A stretch of 6,672 nt of DNA, taken from the NCBI GenBank assembly GCA_009703845.1, contig WLFI01000035.1, positions 1-6,672 of the forward strand. Direction: 5' to 3'. This document shows, in pieces, positions 1 to 6,672 of the stretch. The notes below the pieces were generated by a model. That model did no database searches. It was not told where the DNA came from and was given only the letters and a program-made list of their open reading frames with translations. This stretch comes from Actinomycetota bacterium (lineage in GTDB: Bacteria > Actinomycetota > Actinomycetes > Actinomycetales > Microbacteriaceae). The stretch's first letter is position 1. Every line of letters starts with the position of its first letter. The position numbers and the translations under genes are program-made.

Positions 1-1
1 C

Positions 2-2965
2 AAAGACATGGTTCCTCGATTCAAGACCATGCAGGGCTACCGAGTCGAGCGTCGTTTCGGCTGGGATACTCACGGGCTGCCTGCCGAGGTTGAAGCCGAG
101 CGTCAGCTTGGCATCTCGGGTAGACCTGAGATCGAGAAGTACGGCATCGATAAGTTCAACGCGTACTGCCGAACATCCGTGCTCAAATACACCGACCAGT
201 GGCGCGAATACGTAACCCGCCAGGCTCGCTGGGTCGACTTCGACAACGATTACAAGACGCTCGACACCCCTTACACCGAGAGCGTTCTCTGGGCGTTCAA
301 GCAGTTGCACAACAAGGGCCTCATCTATGAAGGCTTCAAGGTGCTGGCCTATTGCTGGCGTTGCGAGACACCGCTGTCGAACCACGAACTGCGCATGGAT
401 GACGAGGTCTACCGCAATCGCCAAGACCAGACCGTAACGGTCAATTTTCCGATTCTCGACGGCCAGGGATTCGACGGCGTCAAACTTCTTGCTTGGACAA
501 CCACTCCGTGGACGCTGCCAACCAACTTTGCGCTCGCGGTTGGCCCAAAGATCGAATATGCCGTGGTTGCAGGCCACCTATTGGCCAAGAGCCTCGTTGG
601 GGCACATGCCAAGGAACTCGGTTTCGAAACGGGCGATGAGGCTGTTGCAGCCATCGAGCGCACAGTCATGGGTGAAGCGCTCGCCGGATTGCGTTACCAG
701 CGCATCTTCGATTTCTACGCGGATGAAACAAAGTTTGACGTGGCCAACGCTTGGCAGGTTCTGGTCGACGACTACGTTGGCGAGGGCGATGGAACCGGAA
801 TTGTCCACCAGGCTCCTGCCTACGGTGAAGACGACCAGCGAGTTTGTGAAGCGGCTGGAATTCCGGTTTATGTTTCGATCAACGAGCGCGGCGAGTTCAA
901 CTCGGTCGTAAGCGAGTTCGAGGGGCAACACGTTTTCGACGCCAACAAGAACATCATCGCGTGGCTCAAGGCCAACGGTCGCCTGTTTAAGCAGGCTTCT
1001 TATGACCACCCATACCCGCACTGCTACCGCTGCAAGAACCCACTGATCTATAAGGCGGTTTCGTCTTGGTTCGTTGAAACAACCAAGTTGCGCGACCGAA
1101 TGCTCGAGCTAAACCAGCAGATTGACTGGACTCCAGAGCACACCAAAGATGGCTCGTTCGGTAAGTGGCTCGAGAACGTTCGTGACTGGGCGATCAGCCG
1201 CAACCGTTTCTGGGGTGCCCCGATTCCGGTTTGGAAGTCGGACGACCCTAACTACCCGCGTCTCGACGTCTACGGTTCACTCGACGAGCTTGAAGCCGAT
1301 TTTGGCGTTCGAATCGAAGACTTTCACCGCCCGACCATTGACCAGTTAACCCGCCCAAATCCAGATGACCCAACCGGCCGCTCGACCATGCGTCGCGTTC
1401 CAGAAGTGCTCGACTGCTGGTTTGAATCAGGTTCGATGCCATTTGCTCAGGCTCACTACCCGTTCGAGAACCGCGAGTGGTTCGAAACCCACAGCCCAGG
1501 CGATTACATCGTTGAGTACGTTGGTCAAACCCGCGGCTGGTTCTACACGCTTCACGTTTTGTCCACTGCGCTATTCGACCGCCCGGCCTTCAAGTCGGCG
1601 ATTTCACACGGCATCATTTTGGGTAACGACGGCCAGAAAATGTCGAAGTCGCTTCGCAACTACCCAGATGTGAACGAGGTTTTCGATCGTGACGGCGCAG
1701 ATGCAATGCGCTGGTTCTTGCTATCGAGCCCGATTCTTCGCGGTGGCAACCTGATCGTCACCGAGCAGGGCATTCGCGAGGGTGTACGCCAGGTGCTTTT
1801 GCCGCTCTGGAACACCTATTACTTCTTCTCGCTCTACGCCAACGCTGGCAACTACGAGGCAAAGATTTCGTACGACAGCAGAGACGTGCTTGACCAGTAC
1901 CTTCTGGCCAAAACCCGCAAGCTAATCGTCGAACTCGAAAACGACTTCAACCACTTCGATTCATACTCGGCCGCTGCTCGTTTGCGCGACTTCGCCGACG
2001 TGATGACCAACTGGTACGTGCGCCGTTCTCGTGATCGCTTCTGGGATGTCTCGACCGAAGCTTTCGACACGCTCTACACGGTTCTCGAAATCTTCTGTCG
2101 CCTCGCTGCGCCGTTGCTTCCGATGATCACCGAAGAAATCTGGCGTGGACTAACCGGTGGACGTTCGGTTCACCTTGAGTCTTGGCCAGATGCTTCGCTG
2201 CTACCTCAGAACGATGCACTGGTTGCCGCAATGGACCAGGTTCGCGAACTCACCTCGGTTGGTTCGAGCTTGCGCAAGGGTTCTGGCCTTCGCGTTCGCT
2301 TGCCACTGGCTAACCTCACCGTGGTCACCGCAAAAGCGGCCGACCTGGAGCCTTTCAGCGACATCATTCGCGAAGAACTAAACCTCAAGAACGTGACACT
2401 GGTTGAACTTTCACTCGACTCGACCACCGAGTTCGGTGTTGCCAAGCGCTTGAACGTAAACGCTCGTGCCGCAGGGCCTCGCCTAGGCAAGAACGTGCAG
2501 ACGGTCATCCAAGCAGCTAAGGCAGGTAACTGGACCGAGGTTGACGGCGTAGTGACCGTTGATGGCGTTGCGCTAGAAGCCGGCGAATATGAGCTCGACC
2601 TCGTTGCCGACTTTGCTGGCGGCGCTGAGGGTGAAGCCCCAACCGACCTGATTGGCATTTTGCCAGGCGGCGGTTTCTTGATTCTCGACGGCGCGGTGAC
2701 AGCCGAACTTGCCGAAGAAGGTTTGGCTCGCGATGCCATTCGCCTTATTCAGCAGGCTCGAAAAGATGCCGGCCTAGACGTGAGCGACCGCATCGAGCTG
2801 TCGGTCAGTGGCTCAGCCAGTGTTCTTGCTGCAGTTGCGGCTCACCGAGACCTTGTGATGGGCGAGACGCTGGCGCTCGAACTAGACGCCAGCGAGGCAG
2901 AACTTAGCGAAGGCTCAGAGCTTGGCGACGGGCAGCTCATCGCGATTTCGGTAGTCAAATCTTGA
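2..2965 (+). CDS. ileS: Isoleucyl-tRNA synthetase, 5'-truncated by window edge
   Basis: This class Ia synthetase attaches isoleucine to tRNA-Ile in the cytoplasm and edits mischarged valine. The frame is open to base 2 (Lys-Asp before the Met at 8), so that Met is internal. The HIGH motif and roughly the first 50-80 residues lie upstream; 987 codons are visible, against about 1040-1100 aa for full-length actinobacterial enzymes. Visible in order: GWDTHGLP (59-82); a CWRC zinc knuckle (353-364); the CP1 editing domain with [10 protein letters not shown] (497-526) and GEDD (824-835); a second knuckle CYRC (1022-1033), expected to share one zinc with the first; the [11 protein letters not shown] segment (about 1185-1217); KMSKS (1637-1651); then the helical anticodon-binding domain and a long C-terminal region without the Cys-rich zinc finger of E. 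coli-type IleRS. This architecture matches the eukaryote-like type of IleRS. The stop TGA overlaps the folC start. Identification is secure. Confidence 0.97.
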   Translation, partial: KDMVPRFKTMQGYRVERRFGWDTHGLPAEVEAERQLGISGRPEIEKYGIDKFNAYCRTSVLKYTDQWREYVTRQARWVDFDNDYKTLDTPYTESVLWAFKQLHNKGLIYEGFKVLAYCWRCETPLSNHELRMDDEVYRNRQDQTVTVNFPILDGQGFDGVKLLAWTTTPWTLPTNFALAVGPKIEYAVVAGHLLAKSLVGAHAKELGFETGDEAVAAIERTVMGEALAGLRYQRIFDFYADETKFDVANAWQVLVDDYVGEGDGTGIVHQAPAYGEDDQRVCEAAGIPVYVSINERGEFNSVVSEFEGQHVFDANKNIIAWLKANGRLFKQASYDHPYPHCYRCKNPLIYKAVSSWFVETTKLRDRMLELNQQIDWTPEHTKDGSFGKWLENVRDWAISRNRFWGAPIPVWKSDDPNYPRLDVYGSLDELEADFGVRIEDFHRPTIDQLTRPNPDDPTGRSTMRRVPEVLDCWFESGSMPFAQAHYPFENREWFETHSPGDYIVEYVGQTRGWFYTLHVLSTALFDRPAFKSAISHGIILGNDGQKMSKSLRNYPDVNEVFDRDGADAMRWFLLSSPILRGGNLIVTEQGIREGVRQVLLPLWNTYYFFSLYANAGNYEAKISYDSRDVLDQYLLAKTRKLIVELENDFNHFDSYSAAARLRDFADVMTNWYVRRSRDRFWDVSTEAFDTLYTVLEIFCRLAAPLLPMITEEIWRGLTGGRSVHLESWPDASLLPQNDALVAAMDQVRELTSVGSSLRKGSGLRVRLPLANLTVVTAKAADLEPFSDIIREELNLKNVTLVELSLDSTTEFGVAKRLNVNARAAGPRLGKNVQTVIQAAKAGNWTEVDGVVTVDGVALEAGEYELDLVADFAGGAEGEAPTDLIGILPGGGFLILDGAVTAELAEEGLARDAIRLIQQARKDAGLDVSDRIELSVSGSASVLAAVAAHRDLVMGETLALELDASEAELSEGSELGDGQLIAISVVKS

Positions 2966-4323
2966 GCACCGAAGCACACTGGGCACGCAAGGCCGCCGAG
3001 GTAGAGGCTGCGCTGGTTGCGCGCATCCCAGAGAACAAACTTCGCCCGCGCCTAGAGCCAACTCGCCGAGCCGTTGAGCTACTCGGCGACCCGCAGCGCT
3101 CGTACCGCGTGATTCACATCACCGGAACCAACGGAAAAACTTCGACCACTCGGTTCATCGAGCGCTTACTTCGTGAACACGGGCTTCGCACCGGTCGATT
3201 CACCAGCCCGCACCTGGTCAAGCTCAACGAACGCATGGCAATCGATGGCGAGCCAGTTGAAGATCAGGTGCTCTGGGAGGTTTACCAAGACATCGAGCCG
3301 GTTCTCGACATGGTTGACGCCGAACTCGTCGCAGCTGGCGACACCAGACTCACGTTCTTCGAGGCGTTGGCAGTTCTGGGTTTCGCAGTCTTCGCCGATG
3401 CACCCGTTGACGTCTTAGTGCTCGAGGTTGGAATGGGTGGCGAGTGGGATTCCACCAACGTTGCCGACGGCGATGTGGCCGTTTTCACGCCCGTGTCTCT
3501 CGATCACATGGAGCGTTTGGGCAACACCATCGCCGAAATTGCCCAGACCAAGTCGGGCATCATCAAGCCAGACGCGATCGTGGTCAGTAGCGCACAAACA
3601 GCGGATGCTCTGACCGTGATCGACGCAAAGGCGGCGTCTACCGCCTCAGGTTTTAAGTTGCTCGGCCGTGACGCCCAAGTTTTGGGTGCCGAAGTTGTTC
3701 CCGGTGGACAACGGATCACGGTGCAAGGTTTGGCGGGGGAGTACCGCGACCTATTTTTGCCGCTCTACGGCGAGTTTCAGGCCGAGAATCTAGCCACCGC
3801 CATCATGTCGGTCGAAGCCTTCTTGGGCGGGGGAAATCTGGCCATTCCCGATGACGTGATTCGGGTCGCGGTTGCCGACATGTCTTCACCTGGGCGGCTG
3901 CAGATCGTTAGCACCGACCCGTTGACCATTCTCGACGGCGCACACAATCCCGGTGGAGCCGAGTCTCTGGCCAAAGCCCTCGCTACTCACTTTGATGCGC
4001 CTAAGACCATCGGCATTGTCGGTGTTCTCGGCGAGAAAGACGCTGCCGCAACTCTGACTCCGCTGGCAAAGTCGTTCGATCACGTCATCGTCGCAGCATC
4101 CAGTTCGCCGCGCGCTGTAGCAGCCGAAGAGCTTGCCAAAGTTGCTGCAACCGTGTTCGATGCCGAAAACATATCGATCGCCGAATCGGTCGCCGATGCC
4201 TACGAAATCGCCCAAACCATGGTGTTCGAGGGTGGGGCCATCGTGGTGACCGGCTCGCTGAGCATGGTTGGCGATATGCTGAAACTGGTACAAACCGAAA
4301 TGGAAGAAGACGATGAAGCCTAA
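2962..4323 (+). CDS. folC: Bifunctional folylpolyglutamate / dihydrofolate synthase (FolC)
   Basis: This cytoplasmic Mur-ligase-fold enzyme adds glutamate to folates and, in bifunctional forms, joins dihydropteroate to glutamate using ATP. The 453 aa length is normal. Visible motifs: P-loop GTNGKTST (residues 55-62), [12 protein letters not shown] (81-92, the folate-binding/omega-loop area), [12 protein letters not shown] (155-166), [20 protein letters not shown] (181-200), and in the C-terminal glutamate-ligase domain GRLQ (311-314) and DGAHNP (325-330). The start is taken as TTG at 2962, giving a TTGA overlap with the ileS stop. No ATG or GTG is available in frame nearby, and the next Met (residue 92) lies beyond the P-loop. 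Only a weak GGTAG (2950-2954) precedes the TTG, so translation probably depends on coupling to ileS. Whether it performs both reactions cannot be read from sequence alone; it depends on whether a separate folate synthase gene exists elsewhere. Confidence 0.95.
   Translation: MSTEAHWARKAAEVEAALVARIPENKLRPRLEPTRRAVELLGDPQRSYRVIHITGTNGKTSTTRFIERLLREHGLRTGRFTSPHLVKLNERMAIDGEPVEDQVLWEVYQDIEPVLDMVDAELVAAGDTRLTFFEALAVLGFAVFADAPVDVLVLEVGMGGEWDSTNVADGDVAVFTPVSLDHMERLGNTIAEIAQTKSGIIKPDAIVVSSAQTADALTVIDAKAASTASGFKLLGRDAQVLGAEVVPGGQRITVQGLAGEYRDLFLPLYGEFQAENLATAIMSVEAFLGGGNLAIPDDVIRVAVADMSSPGRLQIVSTDPLTILDGAHNPGGAESLAKALATHFDAPKTIGIVGVLGEKDAAATLTPLAKSFDHVIVAASSSPRAVAAEELAKVAATVFDAENISIAESVADAYEIAQTMVFEGGAIVVTGSLSMVGDMLKLVQTEMEEDDEA
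4302..4306 (+). promoter_or_regulatory. Ribosome binding site for the DUF4233 gene, inside folC
   Basis: GGAAG lies six bases before the ATG at 4313 and sits within the last codons of folC. It supports the 11-base overlapping start and independent or re-initiating translation of the small membrane protein. Confidence 0.6.
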
Positions 4324-4738
4324 ATCGACCCAGCGAGCTCTCGGTTCGATCGTTCTCGCGTTTCAATCGTTCGCCGTCTTTTTCGCAACACTCGTCTCAT
4401 TTGGACTAAAAGTTGCCGATGGCCCAACGGTCTGGATCGTTGGTCTGAGCCTCGCGGTAGTCACCGTTGTATTGCCGGGTGTGCTTGGCCGCCCAGGCAG
4501 CTATGCGGTTGGTTGGGCGCTTCAGATAGCCCTTCTGGTGCTCTCGATTGCAATTGCAACCTTCAACGGCGCAGGCATTTTCTTCGTCATCATCCAAGTG
4601 ATCTTCATGGGTCTATGGATCTGGGGCATGGTGGCTGGTAGCACCGTCGACGCCGCCCGTCGAGCATGGATGCGCGAAAACGGCCAAGACCCCGACGCAA
4701 CCCCCGAAATTTTTGTTATCGAAAGCGAGAAAAACTAA
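4313..4738 (+). CDS. DUF4233-family small integral membrane protein, function unknown
   Basis: This is a 141-aa hydrophobic protein with four predicted membrane segments at about residues 12-31, 38-57, 65-84 and 87-109. A positively charged N-terminus (KPKSTQR) is followed by an AFQSFAVFFATLVSFGL-type first helix. The charged C-terminal tail (about 112-141, beginning DAARRAWMRENGQDPD) probably faces the cytoplasm. The pattern and the position between folC and ndk match the actinobacterial DUF4233 family; this assignment is from recognition, not a search. No catalytic or metal-binding motif is visible and there is no cysteine. The start ATG overlaps folC by 11 bases and has a good GGAAG site. 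The stop TAA shares one base with the ndk start. The family has no established function; retention in this gene order suggests a role tied to growth or envelope homeostasis, but that is speculation. Confidence 0.85.
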   Translation: MKPKSTQRALGSIVLAFQSFAVFFATLVSFGLKVADGPTVWIVGLSLAVVTVVLPGVLGRPGSYAVGWALQIALLVLSIAIATFNGAGIFFVIIQVIFMGLWIWGMVAGSTVDAARRAWMRENGQDPDATPEIFVIESEKN

Positions 4739-5154
4739 TGACCGAAGTTATGCAAACCCTAGTTCTGATCAAGCCAGATGGCGTCGCGCGCAACCTAATC
4801 GGCGAAATCGTCTCGCGCTGTGAAGCCAAGGGTTACGTGGTGCGTGAGCTAAAGAGCATCCACGCTTCTCGTGAACTGCTTGAGCAGCACTACGCCGAGC
4901 ACGTCGGCAAGCCTTTCTATGAGCCGCTGGTTGAGTTCATGCTTTCGGGTGCAATCGTGGCGATTCGTCTCGAGGGTCACCGCGTAATCGAGGGCTTCCG
5001 CTCATTGGCCGGCGCTACCGACCCAACCGTTGCAGCACCGGGAACCATTCGTGGCGACCTAGGACGCGACTGGGGTTTGAAGGTTCAGCAGAACCTAGTT
5101 CACGGCTCAGACTCACCAGAGTCTGCCGCGCGTGAACTTGCCCTCTGGTTTTAG
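4738..5154 (+). CDS. ndk: Nucleoside diphosphate kinase
   Basis: This enzyme transfers the gamma phosphate from ATP to nucleoside diphosphates through a phospho-histidine, keeping NTP and dNTP pools balanced in the cytoplasm. The 138 aa length is typical. Visible motifs: LIKPDGV near the N-terminus with the conserved Lys12, the TIRGDLG segment (103-109), and the signature NLVHGSDS with catalytic His122 (codon 5101-5103). The start is placed at the ATG at 4738. It overlaps the DUF4233 stop as TAATG, gives the family's normal N-terminus (MTEVMQTLVLIKPDG), and has a weak CGAGA site (4726-4730) seven bases upstream. An in-frame ATG at 4666 would add 24 Arg-rich residues that merely read through the DUF4233 gene in another frame, so it is rejected. 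The tight junctions suggest cotranscription and translational coupling. Confidence 0.97.
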   Translation: MTEVMQTLVLIKPDGVARNLIGEIVSRCEAKGYVVRELKSIHASRELLEQHYAEHVGKPFYEPLVEFMLSGAIVAIRLEGHRVIEGFRSLAGATDPTVAAPGTIRGDLGRDWGLKVQQNLVHGSDSPESAARELALWF

Positions 5155-5160
5155 AGCGGA
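5154..5160 (+). promoter_or_regulatory. Ribosome binding site deciding the kinase start
   Basis: GAGCGGA begins at the last base of the ndk stop and ends seven bases before the ATG at 5168. It favours that ATG over the in-frame GTG at 5132, which lies inside ndk and has no comparable site. Confidence 0.6.
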
Positions 5161-5167
5161 TGCTCGA

Positions 5168-6142
5168 ATGAGCTCATTCGCAGAACTCGACACCGACGCC
5201 CAGGTGGCTTTGCTCACCGAACACGCCACCGAGGTTTTGAAACACTACGAACTTGGCGAAGTTACCGAGATTGAATCGATCAATCACGAATACAACTCGA
5301 CCTTTGCGGTGAGATGTGCCGATGGCACTCGCTATGCGCTGCGCATCAACATCAACTCTCCGCGCAGTGCAGCAAACGCACTTGCCGAACTTGAGTTGAT
5401 TAACCACCTGAGGGGCAACACCGACCTCAACTTTGCTTCACCTATTGCGAATAAGTCAGGCGATTTCTTCACTGAGGTTGCCAATGACGCAATCGGAAAG
5501 CCTCTCTTGTCGGTCTTGTTCTCATGGCTCGAAGGTGAGGAACTTGGTGACGAGCCAACCGAAGAGCAGAATTTTGCGCTCGGTGCTGCGATGGCGAAAA
5601 TGCACGATGCCGCTGCCGGTTTTGAGCTCAGCGAAGGCGCTGAACTTCCAAACCTTCGTGACGTACTCTGGCTCACTGACAACCTACTGACCACCGAGGT
5701 GTCAAAGCTCTCAGCAGAAGACAAGTCTTTGGTCCAATCCGCGCTAAACAAGATCGACGGCGTGGTTGAGGGCTTGTTTGAGCGTGACTCGGTGCGCCTC
5801 ATCCACGCTGATATGCACGGTTGGAACCTGATGTGGCACGACGGTGCTCTGAGCGTTTTTGACTTTGATGACTGCGGCATCGGCCTGCCGATACAAGATC
5901 TTTACACCGCGTTGTACTACCTCGACACTGCTGAGCAGGATGCTGCGCTGAAGGCCGGCTATGCCTCAGTTCGCCCGATTCCAGAGCACACCGAGTTTGA
6001 GGCAAAAGCTCTACTTCTGCAGAGACGAATCATTTTGTTGAACTACCTGTTTGAAACCAGCACACCGGAACACCGCGAGATTCTACCTAAGTACACGGTC
6101 GAGACCATGCGCCGAATCAACGAGTTTCTAGAAAATAGTTAG
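5168..6142 (+). CDS. APH-fold phosphotransferase (SrkA/RdoA-like group), substrate unknown
   Basis: This is a 324-aa cytoplasmic kinase of the aminoglycoside-phosphotransferase/choline-kinase fold. The N-lobe has a strand with YALRIN (56-61), where Arg59 occupies the position usually held by the ATP-anchoring Lys, and a Glu-containing helix near residues 69-80. The C-lobe has the catalytic loop HADMHGWN (213-220; Asp215 predicted base, Asn220 metal ligand) and FDFDDCG (231-237), whose Asp residues replace the DFG metal-binding Asp, then IGLPIQDL (238-245). The GYASVRPIP and QRRIILLNYL stretches near 264-294 are typical of the SrkA/homoserine-kinase-II-like branch. The true substrate could be a protein Ser/Thr, an amino alcohol or a sugar. 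Nothing specifically indicates antibiotic resistance. The gene follows ndk after 13 bases and probably shares its transcript. A GTG at 5132 would extend it 12 residues into ndk and is less likely. Confidence 0.88.
   Translation: MSSFAELDTDAQVALLTEHATEVLKHYELGEVTEIESINHEYNSTFAVRCADGTRYALRININSPRSAANALAELELINHLRGNTDLNFASPIANKSGDFFTEVANDAIGKPLLSVLFSWLEGEELGDEPTEEQNFALGAAMAKMHDAAAGFELSEGAELPNLRDVLWLTDNLLTTEVSKLSAEDKSLVQSALNKIDGVVEGLFERDSVRLIHADMHGWNLMWHDGALSVFDFDDCGIGLPIQDLYTALYYLDTAEQDAALKAGYASVRPIPEHTEFEAKALLLQRRIILLNYLFETSTPEHREILPKYTVETMRRINEFLENS
6128..6142. other. Tail-to-tail coding overlap of kinase and VKOR genes
   Basis: The last five codons of the plus-strand kinase, stop included, and the last five of the minus-strand VKOR gene, stop included, occupy the same 15 base pairs. 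The VKOR stop (TAG) reads as CTA on the plus strand at 6128-6130; the kinase stop is TAG at 6140-6142. There is therefore no intergenic space for a terminator between the two convergent units. Confidence 0.9.
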
Positions 6143-6672
6143 CCAGTCTTCCCAAAGCGCGAAGAAGATAATCACCACTGCAAGCACCTCGGTGGCGAGG
6201 CTAAACACCCATGATGAACCAGACCAGCGCATAAAGAATCCAAAGGTTCTCGTCGGCACTTCGATTACACCCTCGGCCGCTGACCATAGGAAGGTCGCCC
6301 AGAAGATTGAAATCATCGCGACCCAGGCCAGCATGCAGTAGGGGCAGAGCACGCCGAGCACGAAAGTGCTGGTGATGAATAGGTAAATGACGAAGATGAA
6401 GCCGAGGGTTACGCCCACCATGAATAGGCGCCAGAACCACTTGGCGAATTTGGCTCCAGCCAAAATGGCTACACCGATTGCAATGGGCGCTACGAAAGCG
6501 CCGAGGCCGATGATTGGGTTGGGGAATCCGAACATCGAAGCTTGAGCACTTTTCATCACGGATGCGCAGCTGATGAATGGGTTCACATCACACGAGAGTG
6601 CCGCACCCGGGTTGGTAAGCATGTGGATTCTTTCGATGACTAGCGAAAAAGCCGCAAACCAGCCGAGAATGC
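6128..6672 (-). CDS. Vitamin K epoxide reductase (VKOR) family membrane protein, 5'-truncated
   Basis: This integral membrane enzyme passes electrons from reduced DsbA-like thiol oxidases to quinone, driving disulfide formation in exported proteins (the role of DsbB in E. coli). The minus-strand frame is open to the window edge: 16 codons (ending ...FSLVIERIH) precede the Met at 6622 and form the end of the first membrane helix, so that Met is internal. In all, 180 codons are visible. Numbering from the 6622 Met, the outer-loop cysteine pair is Cys11 and Cys19 (SCDVNPFISC; codons 6590-6592 and 6566-6568). PNPIIGL follows at 34-40, and the quinone-proximal redox pair is CPYC (Cys93/Cys96; 6344-6346 and 6335-6337). 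Membrane helices are at about 37-57, 64-87, 97-115 and 138-157, giving five with the cut first one, as in actinobacterial VKORs. All four redox cysteines are present, so it appears functional. Its thiol partner is not in the window. Confidence 0.93.
   Translation of the reverse strand, partial: ILGWFAAFSLVIERIHMLTNPGAALSCDVNPFISCASVMKSAQASMFGFPNPIIGLGAFVAPIAIGVAILAGAKFAKWFWRLFMVGVTLGFIFVIYLFITSTFVLGVLCPYCMLAWVAMISIFWATFLWSAAEGVIEVPTRTFGFFMRWSGSSWVFSLATEVLAVVIIFFALWEDWLTIF

Noticed and set aside
578..1021. 147-codon minus-strand open frame opposite the IleRS editing domain
   Set aside because: No recognisable domain; explained as the antisense shadow of a conserved coding region.
2206..2739. 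177-codon minus-strand open frame opposite ileS
   Set aside because: It is the antisense of the IleRS C-terminal region, with a Ser/Pro/Arg-rich low-complexity product and no recognisable motif; the plus-strand frame is clearly the gene.
4548..4559. Perfect 12-bp palindrome TTGCAATTGCAA inside the DUF4233 gene
   Set aside because: About one or two such palindromes are expected by chance in a window this size, and it encodes an Ile-Ala-Ile-Ala repeat in a membrane helix; no promoter elements are nearby.
4666..4737. Possible 24-residue N-terminal extension of NDK from an upstream in-frame ATG
   Set aside because: The extension is Arg/Pro-rich out-of-frame reading of the DUF4233 tail, is not family-like, and the ATG at 4738 gives the normal NDK N-terminus with a TAATG junction.
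5132..5167. GTG-initiated 12-residue extension of the kinase overlapping ndk
   Set aside because: The ATG at 5168 has a well-spaced GAGCGGA site; the GTG has none and the extra residues simply read through ndk in another frame.
5160..5171. Tiny ORF Met-Leu-Glu-stop ending on the kinase start (ATGA overlap)
   Set aside because: Its ATG overlaps the end of the only ribosome site, so it is unlikely to be translated; most likely coincidence.
5332..5880. 182-codon minus-strand open frame opposite the kinase gene
   Set aside because: The product is Ser-rich with no family resemblance, while the opposite strand encodes conserved kinase motifs.
5168..6142. Reading the kinase as an aminoglycoside resistance gene
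   Set aside because: It shares the fold's catalytic motifs, but its C-lobe resembles SrkA/homoserine-kinase-like proteins and it sits in a housekeeping operon with no mobile-element signs.
6147..6165. Stem TCTTC/GAAGA after the kinase stop as a terminator
   Set aside because: Five mostly A-T pairs with a nine-base loop and no T-tract; too weak.
6187..6200. Hairpin CCTCG-GTGG-CGAGG just past the kinase gene as a terminator
   Set aside because: Only five base pairs, no T-run on either strand, and it lies within the VKOR coding sequence.

Overview
The window looks like ordinary actinobacterial chromosome. The gene order ileS-folC-DUF4233-ndk, followed by an opposite-strand vitamin K epoxide reductase (VKOR) gene, together with the eukaryote-like isoleucyl-tRNA synthetase and the NDK and FolC sequence variants, points to Actinobacteria. 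Microbacteriaceae is the most likely family. GC is moderate (mid-50s percent by eye), lower than in most soil Microbacteriaceae, so a compact freshwater-type lineage such as the Rhodoluna/Aquiluna group is possible. That is inference from gene order and composition, not a measured phylogeny.

Layout. Bases 2-2965 (+) carry ileS, cut at its 5' end by the window edge. A TTG-initiated folC (2962-4323, +) overlaps the ileS stop. A small four-helix membrane protein of the DUF4233 family (4313-4738, +) overlaps the end of folC by 11 bases. ndk (4738-5154, +) starts inside the DUF4233 stop codon (TAATG). After 13 bases comes an APH-fold kinase related to the SrkA/RdoA group (5168-6142, +). On the minus strand a VKOR-family disulfide-generating membrane enzyme (6128->6672) runs into the right edge and overlaps the kinase tail to tail by 15 bases.

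How the genes fit together. The five plus-strand genes are packed like one transcription unit: every junction overlaps except the last, which has a 13-base gap. They combine housekeeping functions: charging tRNA-Ile, making folylpolyglutamate, balancing nucleoside triphosphates, a membrane protein of unknown role, and a small-molecule or protein kinase of unknown substrate. The minus-strand VKOR belongs to envelope disulfide formation, and its DsbA-like partner is not in the window. No non-coding stretch exceeds a few bases, and I see no RNA gene, mobile element, CRISPR array or convincing terminator.

I did not find a new biological system. The points most worth a second look are the SrkA-like kinase beside a disulfide-forming enzyme (loosely recalling the E. 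coli srkA-dsbA pairing), the terminator-less convergent overlap, and the conserved but uncharacterised DUF4233 membrane protein between folC and ndk. Several start sites also differ from the longest-ORF choice.
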